A stretch of 64,000 nucleotides of DNA from Paenibacillus aestuarii. Lineage in GTDB: Bacteria > Bacillota > Bacilli > Paenibacillales > NBRC-103111. The notes beneath the pieces are model-generated. The model did no database searches and was not told the origin of the DNA. It worked only from the letters and a program-made list of their open reading frames with translations. Within the stretch, counting starts at the first letter, position 1. Each line of letters opens with the position of its first letter. The position numbers and the translations under genes are program-made. This document shows, piece by piece, positions 55,284 to 64,000 of the stretch. The DNA lies in contig NZ_JAQFVF010000080.1 of the NCBI RefSeq assembly GCF_027789125.1, positions 1-64,000 on the forward strand. Direction: 5' to 3'.

Positions 55284-56909
55284 TCAATTTCTCTGCATTT
55301 CCCGATATTCCTGAGGTGTCACGCCGGTCATTTTCTTGAAGAAGCGGGTAAAGGAGTGTGCAGCCTCATAACCGGTAAGAGAACCAACATCCGCGATCTT
55401 GAGATCGTTCCTTCTGAGCAATTCCTTTGCCTTCTCGATCCTCATCTCTTCGATGTAATCCGACAAATTGACGCCACATTCCTGCTTGAACAATCGGGAT
55501 AAATAGGATGGGTTAAAATGTATAACGTTGCCAAGGTGAACAAGGGACAAATCTTCCGCAATATGTTCCGCAATGTAAGCTCGAACTTTGTCAATTGCGG
55601 CAGCTGCCCGGTTACGTTCACTGCTTTGCCTGAAATCGAACAAAGATTCCGCCGTCTTTCTCAAGTAACGGAAGCTCTCGTGCCAAGAGGCCTGCAGATC
55701 ATACTTCATAAGTGCATTAGCATCTATATTGTCATCATGTTTCCAACGATTAAGGTAAGATAACAGAACCAACGCCACCGTGTAATAAAGTTCGATTAGG
55801 TAAGGGATTCCCTTAGCCCGGACATCGAGAGCGGGCTGCGTGAGATCGTCGAAAAGCTTGAGAAATTCTTCTTTCCTTCCTCCCTCCAAATGCGCCGTAA
55901 GCGCTTCCGATCTATCTCTCAGCGGCCGCTCCCGGCTGGCGCTCACCGGTTCCGTTATATCTAAACGGACCGTTTCTACCATCTCCGTCCCGTCGCCGGC
56001 TCTCAGATGCTGTTGACTTCTGATCTTGTCGTACCAGGAAGGCAATTGACCCCATTCGCACGCATCACTGCCAACGGTTACCACAACCGAAACATCCAGT
56101 GATTCTTTGCAAACCCGTTGGATCATCTCGAATTGACCTTCCAGGAAATGTACCGTTCGCGTATATTCATCCCCTTCCCCCATTCCTGGATGATGAAGCG
56201 GTTGAATAAGCCAAAAAAGGTTACCATACCGGTCGATGATTCCGAGACTCTTCGTCCTTGCCTCGAGAAAATCCTGTGCCAGGAACTTGACGGCAAGCGT
56301 CATTTCCTGCCGCTCGGCAAACGATGAATACAAGGACCCGTTCTTCACATCACCTATTGCAATCAGGACGGGAAATGCGGGATCCAAGGTGATAGAGAGC
56401 TTGCGGAAATCCCCCTCCAAATCACCCGTAGCATTCCCCCCTTGAAGCAAATATCGGAAGTAATTTCCTTGAGCCAAGGTTTCGAGTGTATGAAGATTCT
56501 CTCTCGACCTTTGAAGCAAATTATCCATCTTAAGGCTATTCTCTAAGTCGGTGATCGCTTCGGTTACGGCGCGAATGATTTTATCGTAGCCCTCGCTTTT
56601 GAGCAGATAGCGGACTCCCTTAGTTTGAATAGCGGTATAAACATAATCAAAGTCGTTATATCCGGTCAGAAAAATCAGCTTGCAATGCGGCCAGTTTTTA
56701 CGGATATTCTCCATAAGCTCCAAGCCGCCCATACCAGGCATTCGGATATCGGACAACACGATGTCCACCCTAGTCCGGTACATCCATTCAAGCGCTTCCT
56801 GTCCAGAATAAGCTTTGCAGAGATCAAGGTCGAGATCCATTTTGCGGAATACGTCGTAAAGTCCCTCGGTGATAATCTCTTCATCATCGACGATCAGCAT
56901 CCGATACAC
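55284..56909 (-). CDS. AraC-type response regulator (YesN type)
   Basis: Response regulator of about 541 residues. Receiver: MLIVDDEE, phospho-acceptor Asp54 in VLSDIRMPGMGG, and Lys in YLLKSEGYD, where Ser replaces the usual Pro after the Lys. C-terminal AraC domain: SLVHLGNVIHFNPSYLSRLF, DYIEEMRIEKAKELL and VGSLTGYEAAHSFTRFFKK. The GTG at 56909 has GGGGGG 6 nt upstream, giving a typical MYRMLIVDDEE start; the ATG at 56915 abuts the box. It overlaps the sensor gene. It is the likely activator of promoter modules A, B and C. Confidence 0.88.
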   Translation of the reverse strand: MYRMLIVDDEEIITEGLYDVFRKMDLDLDLCKAYSGQEALEWMYRTRVDIVLSDIRMPGMGGLELMENIRKNWPHCKLIFLTGYNDFDYVYTAIQTKGVRYLLKSEGYDKIIRAVTEAITDLENSLKMDNLLQRSRENLHTLETLAQGNYFRYLLQGGNATGDLEGDFRKLSITLDPAFPVLIAIGDVKNGSLYSSFAERQEMTLAVKFLAQDFLEARTKSLGIIDRYGNLFWLIQPLHHPGMGEGDEYTRTVHFLEGQFEMIQRVCKESLDVSVVVTVGSDACEWGQLPSWYDKIRSQQHLRAGDGTEMVETVRLDITEPVSASRERPLRDRSEALTAHLEGGRKEEFLKLFDDLTQPALDVRAKGIPYLIELYYTVALVLLSYLNRWKHDDNIDANALMKYDLQASWHESFRYLRKTAESLFDFRQSSERNRAAAAIDKVRAYIAEHIAEDLSLVHLGNVIHFNPSYLSRLFKQECGVNLSDYIEEMRIEKAKELLRRNDLKIADVGSLTGYEAAHSFTRFFKKMTGVTPQEYREMQRN

Positions 56910-58656
56910 GGGCATCCCCCCTTATATTGGGAAGGCGAATGGTCGCCTTCAATCCACCTAATTCGCTTCGTTCTACCTCTAATCCATAAGTATGACCGAA
57001 GGTGATCAACAGACGTTTATGAATATTAACCATTCCTGTCGTCTCCACTCGATCATCACTCTTGGCTAAGGACTCCGATATTCGGCGTAGCACCTCATCC
57101 GTTAAGTCATCCCCATTGTCCTCGACTAAGATGCGAATGTCGGATCCATCTGTCTCGAATTGAACTCTCATAAGGCCGTTAGCCACCTTGCGTTCCAAAC
57201 TATGCTCGAATGCATTCTCGATAAGCGGTTGGACGATTAACCGAGGTACGGATACTTGCTCGATTTCCTCCGGAAGATCCTCGAATATCACTCGAATCCG
57301 TCTGGAGAAGCGCATTTGCTGGATTTCGGTATATGTACGGGCATGATGGATTTCTTGTTTGAGCGAGACTTCGTCCGAAGCGTTGCGAGTTACGAATTGA
57401 AAGTATTCCCCCAACTGCGTCGTGAACTGTTCGATCCGATCCACATCCCCCGTCTTCGCCATAGTTCTGAGAATAAATAAGCTATTAAAGAGAAAATGGG
57501 GATTAATCTGGGATTGCAGCTGCTTCAATTCGGCTCGCTGCGCAAGAATTTTCTGTTTATAGACTTGGTCGATCAGCGAACGAAGCGTAGCTACCATCTG
57601 GTTAAAACGTGCATATAAATACCCAAACTCATCCCTGGCCCCATGTTCGATGACCACGTCCAAGTCCTCGTTCTCTATGCGCCGAAAACTCCTCACAAGG
57701 GTTAACAACGGTTTATGAATAAATTTGTAGGTGGAAATCGTATAAACCGCAATAATAACGATAACAGCTGATGCGAACAGCCAAGCCCACCAGTAAAATT
57801 TATCCAAAGGTTTTTGGATAATATTTACGGGAATGAACCGGTAGATGGACATATTGAGATAAGACGAATTAGCATGCACTGTATAGTAGCGGTTACCCAT
57901 GATCTCGTAAGTTACCGTATTATCCGCAGGGCCTCGATTCATCCGTTGAGCCAATTGGTCGGCATCATGCCGGAACCCCTCTGCCGATCCACTGGCAAGC
58001 AGCATCCCTGTATCCTCCGAGTACAGGATCGTTCCGCTTCCGGAATAAGTATTGAATTGGCTTAATGCTTCCTGAAGCTTACGGGTGTCCAACTCGATGT
58101 CAATGATGAATAGAGGCTGATTCGTTCTGATTGCACTTTGTTTGGCTGCACTCAAGTATAGTCCCTCTCCCAAAGCTATAAGCCGGCCCCCGGAGCCGAA
58201 TTTGGAACGAATCCGGCTATACTTTTCTGTATCCAGATTGCCGACACCATTCACAGACGAAACCGATTTCGAAATAGGGGAGATGTGAACGCTGACATCC
58301 TTGATGTACATGCTGCTGTTCTGAATGGCGTACAGCCGTTTCAACAGGATATTGATCTTATCTGTCCGCTGAATATTGTTCATGGTGTTCCATGTCAAAG
58401 TAATTGCGTTTAGATCCTCATCTTCCATCAGGCTGTACTGAAGTAATTTAATCCGATCGATTTCATTGCCAAGATCAGTCAGATAGAAGGTAATCTGTGA
58501 AACCGCCGTTTTGGAAATGTCTTCGCTTGTCGTTTGAATAATCCATTGATAAAGATAGATTCCCATCAAAAAGATAGGCAACATGATCGTCAGGAAGGTT
58601 ACGATCAGCCGAACAAAAATCGTATTCCGTATAGAGAAGGATGGAAGGTTGAACAA
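56884..58656 (-). CDS. Sensor histidine kinase (YesM type)
   Basis: Membrane sensor of 590 residues. TM1 is near residues 15-36 (LIVTFLTIMLPIFLMGIYLY) with a large extracellular domain. TM2 lies near WWAWLFASAVIVIIAVYTI, then HAMP and the kinase motif QINPHFLFNSLFILRTM with the phospho-His. The ATPase part has QPLIENAFEHSL and ILVEDNGDDLTDE. The start is a TTG at 58656 with GGGGG 8 nt upstream. It forms a pair with the YesN-type regulator and lies downstream of an ABC importer whose substrate it probably shares. Confidence 0.88.
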   Translation of the reverse strand: MFNLPSFSIRNTIFVRLIVTFLTIMLPIFLMGIYLYQWIIQTTSEDISKTAVSQITFYLTDLGNEIDRIKLLQYSLMEDEDLNAITLTWNTMNNIQRTDKINILLKRLYAIQNSSMYIKDVSVHISPISKSVSSVNGVGNLDTEKYSRIRSKFGSGGRLIALGEGLYLSAAKQSAIRTNQPLFIIDIELDTRKLQEALSQFNTYSGSGTILYSEDTGMLLASGSAEGFRHDADQLAQRMNRGPADNTVTYEIMGNRYYTVHANSSYLNMSIYRFIPVNIIQKPLDKFYWWAWLFASAVIVIIAVYTISTYKFIHKPLLTLVRSFRRIENEDLDVVIEHGARDEFGYLYARFNQMVATLRSLIDQVYKQKILAQRAELKQLQSQINPHFLFNSLFILRTMAKTGDVDRIEQFTTQLGEYFQFVTRNASDEVSLKQEIHHARTYTEIQQMRFSRRIRVIFEDLPEEIEQVSVPRLIVQPLIENAFEHSLERKVANGLMRVQFETDGSDIRILVEDNGDDLTDEVLRRISESLAKSDDRVETTGMVNIHKRLLITFGHTYGLEVERSELGGLKATIRLPNIRGDARVSDADRR

Positions 58657-58732
58657 ATCCTACGCCCCCGTATTTTTCTCTCATTATACTTCATTCGCGA
58701 CCGTACGCCATCCCTCTTACGCCAGAAATCAT

Positions 58733-59659
58733 TCATCCTTTCACACTGCCAAGCACGATTCCCTTGACGAAGTGCTTCTGAAGGAACGGGTAAGCCATAA
58801 TAATCGGCAAAGACCCTAGGAAAATTTGCGAAGCCTTGAGCGTCCGATCCGAGATGAGGGCAAGATTTAACAATTCGTCGCGGGTCATGTTCGCAAGATT
58901 TTGTTGAATAACAATCGTCTGGAGATAGCTTTGCAGCGGATAATGACCTGGGTTGTTCATGAGCAGCAGACCGTCGAACCAGCTGTTCCAATGTTCAACC
59001 ATCGAGAATAAAGCAAGTGTCGCAAGAGCGGGCTTGGAGATCGGTACGTAAATCCTCCATAATGTCGTCCAATGGCTAGCCCCGTCCATGACAGCGGCCT
59101 CTTCGAGCTCTTTTGGAACCTCCCGGAAAAAATTCAACAGCAAAACTACACTGAAGACGGGAACCGCCCCCGGCAAGACAAGTGCCCAAATCGAGTCAAG
59201 CAGATGGTACTGCCTGATCGTAACGTACCACGGAATCAAGCCCCCGTGAAAGAGCATGGTAATAAAGAAAATCCATGCGTAAACCATTCGAAAACGAAAC
59301 GAACCTGCTTCTTTAGATAACGGGTAAGCTGCAATGACCGTCAAAAACAGATTCATCGGCGTCCCGACGGCTATGCGCTCTAAAGAGACAAGCATGGATT
59401 GCCAAAACGCTTCACGGCTTGCCGTATATTTATACGAAGCCAAAGTAAAGTCAACCGGCCACAATTTCACGTAACCTGCCGCAGCTGCAGGGCTTGAGCT
59501 GAATGAAAGCGCAATGATATGGATGAGCGGAAGCACGCAGAGCAGGGCAGCCGTGATCAAAAAAAGTGTGTTCAGAATAGGAAACCATTGCAGCTTCTTA
59601 CGTTTTTTTGGAGCCAAGGCCACTCCTTCAGTAACAGCTCTTGCAGATGTATGTCCCAT
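58733..59659 (-). CDS. ABC sugar permease, YtcP type
   Basis: Permease of 308 residues. EAAVMDGASHWTTLWRIYVP is the EAA loop, MLFHGGLIPWYVTIRQ and QKHFVKGIVLGSVKG are YtcP marks. A basic N-terminal segment precedes TM1. The start at 59659 follows GAAGGAGGG. It is 16 nt from the LplB-type gene. Confidence 0.9.
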   Translation of the reverse strand: MGHTSARAVTEGVALAPKKRKKLQWFPILNTLFLITAALLCVLPLIHIIALSFSSSPAAAAGYVKLWPVDFTLASYKYTASREAFWQSMLVSLERIAVGTPMNLFLTVIAAYPLSKEAGSFRFRMVYAWIFFITMLFHGGLIPWYVTIRQYHLLDSIWALVLPGAVPVFSVVLLLNFFREVPKELEEAAVMDGASHWTTLWRIYVPISKPALATLALFSMVEHWNSWFDGLLLMNNPGHYPLQSYLQTIVIQQNLANMTRDELLNLALISDRTLKASQIFLGSLPIIMAYPFLQKHFVKGIVLGSVKG

Positions 59660-59674
59660 GACCTTCCCTCCTTC

Positions 59675-60577
59675 TTAGAAAATTCGGTATCTGGCAAAGC
59701 GATAAGCAAAAAAGTAGGACCCCGAAATTAGGATCAGCGAAACCACCGATTTGAATAACCCTACTGCAGTCGCAACACCATACTGGGCATCCAGCACTCC
59801 GATTCGGTAGACGAATGTATCCAGAATATCGCCACTTTCGTAGACTTGAGGGCTATAGAGATTAAATACTTGGTCGAATCCGGCGTTAAGCAATTGGCCC
59901 AGACTCAGAACGGACAACAGGACGATGACCATTCGCATACCGGGAAGTGTAATATGCCACATCTTCTGCCCGCGGTTGGCTCCATCAATCGTTGCCGCTT
60001 CGTACAGGCCGGGATCAATTCCCGTAATGGCAGCTAGATAAATAATCGTTCCGAATCCGAAGTTTCTCCACACATCCGAAGCGACGAGGGTGAGAGGGAA
60101 CCAATGATTATCTCCCAGGAAGAAGATCTTATTAAAACCCAACGAGACCAAAATATTATTCACAATTCCTCCGGAAGGAGACAAAATATCAATGAGAATC
60201 CCGCCTAGTACCACCCATGACATAAAATAAGGAAGATAAATGGTGGTTTGTACAGATCTCTTGATCACTTCATTTTTCAATTCATTCAGCAAGATGGCAA
60301 AAACGATCGGTACAATAAGGCCTAAGACTAGCTTCAGACTCGAAATGAAAAGCGTATTCCATAGCACTTGCGTAAAACTTGGAAGATTTATGACATACTT
60401 GAAATTATTCAAACCTATCCACTGCTGATGTCCAAATAGCCCCTTTGCGGGAATAAACTTTTGAAATGCGATAACAATCCCGGCCATAGGGACATAGGAA
60501 AATAGAATAATCATCACGAGTGCCGGCAGAATCATCAGATGCAGCGGAATCTCCCTTCGCAATTTTCGAATTCCCAT
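59675..60577 (-). CDS. ABC sugar permease, LplB type
   Basis: Permease of 300 residues. YVPMAGIVIAFQKFIPAKGL, TTIYLPYFMSWVVLGGILID and EAATIDGANRGQKMWHITLP are LplB signatures. The ATG at 60577 has GGGGG 6 nt upstream; the ATG at 60583 is too close to it. It follows the binding-protein gene after a strong hairpin. Confidence 0.9.
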   Translation of the reverse strand: MGIRKLRREIPLHLMILPALVMIILFSYVPMAGIVIAFQKFIPAKGLFGHQQWIGLNNFKYVINLPSFTQVLWNTLFISSLKLVLGLIVPIVFAILLNELKNEVIKRSVQTTIYLPYFMSWVVLGGILIDILSPSGGIVNNILVSLGFNKIFFLGDNHWFPLTLVASDVWRNFGFGTIIYLAAITGIDPGLYEAATIDGANRGQKMWHITLPGMRMVIVLLSVLSLGQLLNAGFDQVFNLYSPQVYESGDILDTFVYRIGVLDAQYGVATAVGLFKSVVSLILISGSYFFAYRFARYRIF

Positions 60578-60608
60578 ATCCATCCCCCTTCCTAATGAAA
60601 GATAAGAA

Positions 60609-60640
60609 GCAGAGGAAAGAAGGTCTGTTCCTTCCTCTGC
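60609..60640 (-). terminator. Hairpin after the solute-binding protein gene (partial terminator)
   Basis: Stem GCAGAGGAAAGAA/TTCCTTCCTCTGC (one mismatch) with loop GGTCTG, starting 6 nt after the lipoprotein stop codon. No T-run follows, so an RNA-stabilising or partial-termination role that raises binding protein over permease is likely. Confidence 0.6.
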
Positions 60641-60646
60641 CCATTG

Positions 60647-62368
60647 TTACTTCTTCGTTTTCGCATACCATTCATTAACCTCTTGTGTAATCTTGTCTCC
60701 ACCGAGATTTTTCCAGTCCGCTACAAATTTGTCAAACGAGTCGATGGAATCGCCCAGGATGATCTTAACGAATACTTCATCCTGCAGCTTATCCAAGGTC
60801 GCCTTGCGTTCCACCATCGTTGGGGTTGGAGCCCCGACGAATTTGTCTAGCAGGAATTGCTTATTCTTGTCGTATTGATCGACGACCCCTTCAGATCCTT
60901 CCGGTCCATAAATCCGCTCCCATCCCCATACCGCGAATCCATCCTTCGAACCCGAGTAAAAGGAATCAAGCTTCTGTTGAATGGTCTTGGCCTCGCCGGT
61001 CAATGTAGAGGTATCTTTGGCTTTGCGAGCTGCGTCGATAGCCCGAAATGCCTCGACATTCTTCTTAGGCGGGGCAGGTGTTACCGGGGACAGCTGCCAT
61101 ACGCTTTCCGCCTCCGGAGGCGCGTAGTACTTATTAAACTCCTGCGTCTTACCCCAGTTCTTCTCCAGGTGCATATTAAAGAGCTTAACGATGGCCTCCG
61201 GATGCGGATAGCCTTTTTTCACCGCAAAAAACTTGGTCGTGCTGAACTTGAGCGGAACGGCAGGCGTATCACCGGATTCCGATACGATCGGGAAGGCTTG
61301 CCATTGCGCGTTCTGGTCATTATTGCGATTCAGTTGATGCGGATAGATTGAATTCCATTGTTCGCCGTATTCGAGTCCAAGCTTCCCAGACGCGATCGAT
61401 TCCGCTACTTTACCTCCATCCTTGGTCCCGAATTCTGGATCGATTTGACCTTGTTTCGCCATGTTTTGAAGCTGCTGAAGTGCTTTCTTAACTTCAGGCT
61501 GTATTCCACCATAGACGAGCTTGCCTGTTCCATCATCAATCCACATCTTTGGATAAGCTTTATAGCCGGCCATGAACCCTTCAAGTCCCATCGCCCCACC
61601 CCAGAGAGCTTTTGTTACCCCAAGACCGAATGTATCTTTCTTTCCGTTTCCATCCGGATCATTCTCAGTAAATGCCTTTGAAATAGCCAAAACATCCGAC
61701 ATTGTTTTTGGAGGCTGCAAATTGAGCTTCTTCAACCAATCGGTACGAATCCAGATGAACATTGCGCGTTCAATAGAAGAGTCAACTTGAGGAATCGCCA
61801 TCAATTTCCCATCAATTGTAACCGCATCAAAAGGTGCTGTCCCTTCTTGGGACAAGACATCTTTAGTTAGTGGGGATGCATACTTTTGGTATACTCCCGA
61901 CATGTCCTCAATCAGGTCCGAATCAGCCAATTGCTTCAGTTGGGTTGAATTGACGGGTATGACATCAGGAAGGTCGCCGGACGCTAGCATCACATTGATT
62001 TTCTGCAGGTATTGGTCCGATGTTTCGCTCCCTTTAGCTACCCATTTGTACTTGACATTGATGCCTAATTGGTCCTTGTATAAGCGAGTCCAAATATTAT
62101 CGTCAATTGTTTGATCCTTAAGAACGCTGAGTACATTATTCTCTACTACATCGCTAAGGCTGCGAACTGTAGTCAATTCAATCGGCTGATTATACTTGCC
62201 AAGAGGATCGGTATTAGCGTTTGAAGTATCGGTTTTGACTGTATTCCCGTCTGATTTGCTCTGCTCGTTAACGGAGCCGTTTGGACCGCTGCATGCGGAA
62301 AGCACGACCGTAGTGATCGCTACGTACAAAATGGCCAGGTTTTTCGATCGACTCTTAAGCCTTTTCAT
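60647..62368 (-). CDS. ABC transporter solute-binding lipoprotein
   Basis: Solute-binding lipoprotein of about 573 residues. Signal peptide with lipobox LSAC (lipid Cys26). Body motifs: YNQPIELTTVRSLSDVVENN, NDPDGNGKKDTFGLGVTKAL (calcium-loop-like), KLMAIPQVDSSIERAMFIW and an end with NEWYAKTKK. The ATG at 62368 has GGGGG 6 nt upstream; the open frame to 62488 lies over the promoter. It is the first gene from promoter module B and is followed by both permeases and the sensor/regulator pair. The ligand is probably an arabinose- or xylose-containing oligosaccharide. Confidence 0.88.
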   Translation of the reverse strand: MKRLKSRSKNLAILYVAITTVVLSACSGPNGSVNEQSKSDGNTVKTDTSNANTDPLGKYNQPIELTTVRSLSDVVENNVLSVLKDQTIDDNIWTRLYKDQLGINVKYKWVAKGSETSDQYLQKINVMLASGDLPDVIPVNSTQLKQLADSDLIEDMSGVYQKYASPLTKDVLSQEGTAPFDAVTIDGKLMAIPQVDSSIERAMFIWIRTDWLKKLNLQPPKTMSDVLAISKAFTENDPDGNGKKDTFGLGVTKALWGGAMGLEGFMAGYKAYPKMWIDDGTGKLVYGGIQPEVKKALQQLQNMAKQGQIDPEFGTKDGGKVAESIASGKLGLEYGEQWNSIYPHQLNRNNDQNAQWQAFPIVSESGDTPAVPLKFSTTKFFAVKKGYPHPEAIVKLFNMHLEKNWGKTQEFNKYYAPPEAESVWQLSPVTPAPPKKNVEAFRAIDAARKAKDTSTLTGEAKTIQQKLDSFYSGSKDGFAVWGWERIYGPEGSEGVVDQYDKNKQFLLDKFVGAPTPTMVERKATLDKLQDEVFVKIILGDSIDSFDKFVADWKNLGGDKITQEVNEWYAKTKK

Positions 62369-62419
62369 GTCCATCCCCCATTTTATTGAATTAGGCGCCT
62401 TATTGCTGTATACGTTTTC

Positions 62420-62501
62420 ATTATAGAGTGGGAAGAAACACCAAACAATGTACAACTCTTTACATTCGTTACCCGATCTTGACTTCATGTAAGCGTTTTA
62501 C
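62420..62501 (-). promoter_or_regulatory. Promoter module B (binding protein): -35/-10, GTAA repeats, cre
   Basis: On the minus strand, TTGTTT (62443-62448) and TATAAT (62420-62425) are 17 nt apart. Upstream are the GTAACGAAT-GTAAAGAGTT-GTACATT repeats and a cre box TGTAAGCGTTTTAC at 62488-62501. Downstream of the -10 it shares ATGAAAACGTATACA with module A. Confidence 0.75.
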
Positions 62502-62664
62502 CTGCTAACTGTTTTTTGAAGTATGTAATGCAGTATGTTTCATAAACACTCAAATGAGCGATCCTATGTAAATTTATACGAATACGCAAATTCCTCAACT
62601 CGTTCACAATTGACTTCTACCGGGCAAACTGCCTTCGAAGTTGCGACAGCCTTATCACGGGGTG

Positions 62665-62692
62665 CAAAAAAAACAGCTGCCACCGCAGCTGC
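62665..62692 (-). terminator. Terminator-like hairpin
   Basis: On the minus strand, CAGCTGC-GGTG-GCAGCTG is followed by eight T residues. It would end transcripts coming from the AraC-type gene or the sigK fragment. Confidence 0.8.
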
Positions 62693-62732
62693 TCCTCCAA
62701 GCCCTATCACTCGCCGCTTCGCCTTATAAAAC

Positions 62733-62915
62733 TCATATCTTCAGCGAGCGCAGATGCATCAGGATCTCGTTCTCGATACAGCGCGCTGCGAACGTCGCCA
62801 GCTTCGTCCCCTTGTTCGGCGAGAACGATTCGATCGCTTTGATCAGCCCGATGGTGCCGATCGAGATCAGATCCTCAAGATCTTCGCCGGTATTGTCGAA
62901 TTTTTTGACATTGTG
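62733..62915 (-). pseudogene. Fragment of a sigK-like sigma factor gene
   Basis: Sixty codons read [40 protein letters not shown] and [19 protein letters not shown] before a stop. This is sigma-70 region 2 of the sporulation factor sigma-K (compare [20 protein letters not shown] and [17 protein letters not shown]). The N-terminal domain and regions 3-4 are absent. The first 25 codons are duplicated at 18330-18404 with the same upstream boundary. sigK is a known target of skin-type elements, but no recombinase gene is visible here. Confidence 0.8.
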
Positions 62916-63006
62916 AAATAGAGCCGATGTAATTCATGGGTGTAATTCATGGGACTGGTGTTATACTCGGACACCTGCTGTGTTAATTCATAAGCTGCAC
63001 ACTGCT

Positions 63007-64000
63007 TTATTGATTCTCTCTTTGCAGCTGCCTTCGGTATTCCGTAGGCGTGAAGCCCGTCGTTTTCTTAAAGATGCGGGTGAAATAGTTAGGGTCGTGG
63101 TATCCTGACATATAGCAAATCTCTTTAAAGCTCAGCTCCTCAAGCTCCAATAACCGCCTTGCCTCGTTAATCCTTAGACGCGTTACGTATTCTGTGAAAG
63201 TTTCGCCGGTATACTGCTTAAACATTTTGCTAAAATAATACGGACTCAGGTTGATCAGCTCTGCCGTCTGCTCCATGGAAATTTCCGACTTATAGTGCTC
63301 TGCGATAAAAAGCTTAACTTTTTCCATCACCCGGAATTGACGGCGTTTCCGTTCCTCCGACAAATCTTCGAGCAGGCGGTCCAGCTGTTCAAATGCCGCT
63401 TCGCGCAAAGTGCCTATTTCCTGGATTCCCGAGAAACGGGACATCACTTCTGTCGGCCTCTGCAGCTCCAATTGCCTGGCCAGTGTAATAAAAAGAGCGA
63501 TCAGCTCATCCCTGCAAACCTGAAAGTTATCTCCGTTTAATTGGAACAATCTCTCGAACAATTGCGAAAACTGATCATAAGCTTCTTCTTTATTTTGGCG
63601 CTGAACCGTGTTTAGTAATTTCCTCTCTTCACCGTTTGATATGCCGGGGACTCCATCCATTTGCCGGATATCTTCAAAATGACGGATACGGGTATCAACG
63701 CTTGAATCCGCGGTAGCGGCAACCGCCTCTTGATACGATCGCCGCAGCCCCTCCATCCCTTCTTGAACCGCGCCGATGCCAATACATGCTGATAACGAAA
63801 ATCTTCCTTCAGCAAAAGCTTGCAGTCTTTCCGCCCACAACAAGGAATCCGTACGATGTATAAATCCGGACCCAGGCGACGGGGATGGAATAAATACCGC
63901 AATTCGGTTTCCCATCATTGGACTTACCATGCATGGAATCTGAAGCTTGATGTACTGCTTTAATTCTTCATACAGTGTTTTTCTTGCCGTCTGATATTGC
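63007..64000 (-). CDS. AraC-type regulator, cut by the window edge
   Basis: The C-terminal 331 residues of a regulator; the frame stays open to the window edge, so the start lies beyond 64000. The C-terminal AraC domain reads SMEQTAELINLSPYYFSKMF, TGETFTEYVTRLRINEARRL and MSGYHDPNYFTRIFKKTTGF. The middle part (IAVFIPSPSPG, LSACIGIGAVQEGMEGLRRS) resembles the GGDEF-like linker of YesN-type response regulators, so a receiver domain is expected upstream. Confidence 0.85.
   Translation of the reverse strand, partial: QYQTARKTLYEELKQYIKLQIPCMVSPMMGNRIAVFIPSPSPGSGFIHRTDSLLWAERLQAFAEGRFSLSACIGIGAVQEGMEGLRRSYQEAVAATADSSVDTRIRHFEDIRQMDGVPGISNGEERKLLNTVQRQNKEEAYDQFSQLFERLFQLNGDNFQVCRDELIALFITLARQLELQRPTEVMSRFSGIQEIGTLREAAFEQLDRLLEDLSEERKRRQFRVMEKVKLFIAEHYKSEISMEQTAELINLSPYYFSKMFKQYTGETFTEYVTRLRINEARRLLELEELSFKEICYMSGYHDPNYFTRIFKKTTGFTPTEYRRQLQRENQ

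Noticed and set aside
56931-56950. Perfect palindrome GAAGGCGA-ATGG-TCGCCTTC near the sensor/regulator overlap
   Set aside because: It lies within the sensor coding sequence and leaves the regulator ribosome site free, so chance is the simpler explanation.

Overview
The window looks like chromosomal DNA of a Paenibacillus-type Bacillota. The signs are AGGAGG-type ribosome binding sites, TTG/GTG starts, YesM/YesN-type two-component pairs beside LplB/YtcP-type sugar permeases, lipoprotein solute-binding proteins, CcpA-type cre boxes, and broken fragments of a sporulation sigma factor. No rRNA, tRNA, CRISPR array or intact mobile element was seen. The assignment is inferred from gene style, not from a database search.

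Positions 1-14 kb hold mixed housekeeping and stress genes: an MBL-fold hydrolase, two HxlR regulators each beside an oxidoreductase, a belt of decayed genes (permease tail, unknown small gene, LigD-type ligase fragment), a soluble chemotaxis receptor, a PAS histidine kinase, a DinB/EVE pair, a SulP anion transporter beside an ArsR repressor with three near-identical operator-like palindromes, phnA and an MgtC-family gene. Positions 14-18 kb are a glycerophosphodiester operon, ugpA-ugpE-ugpB-ugpQ. Positions 18.4-31.7 kb are one long minus-strand catabolic locus: YesM/YesN pair, ABC importer, two sugar isomerase-like TIM barrels, two Gfo/Idh/MocA oxidoreductases and an MFS carrier, with a deletion-fused DapA/FAD-oxidoreductase remnant in its middle. 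Positions 31.9-33.7 kb carry a PhyH dioxygenase overlapping another TIM-barrel gene. Positions 34-38.7 kb hold an AraC regulator divergent from two aldo/keto reductases and an MFS exporter.

Positions 38.7-62.5 kb form a plant-cell-wall sugar locus, entirely on the minus strand: lipoprotein and permeases of two ABC importers, a second YesM/YesN pair, two GH51 arabinofuranosidases, a GH43 enzyme, a DgoD-like dehydratase, a 729-residue protein of unknown function, two TIM-barrel isomerases and a sugar epimerase/dehydrogenase. Three promoters here share a conserved module (cre box, tandem GTAA repeats, -35/-10), which suggests one regulon under carbon catabolite control and probably the local YesN-type regulator. 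Relics of GH95 and sialate O-acetylesterase genes lie between intact genes. The window ends inside another AraC-type regulator.

Four importers are encoded but no ABC ATPase, so they presumably share an MsmX-type ATPase from elsewhere. The most interesting material is the shared promoter module, the possible redox-assisted glycoside pathway at 18.4-31.7 kb, the 729-residue protein, the ArsR/SulP operator set, two sigK-like fragments with the same boundary, and an apparent CTG start codon in an MFS gene.
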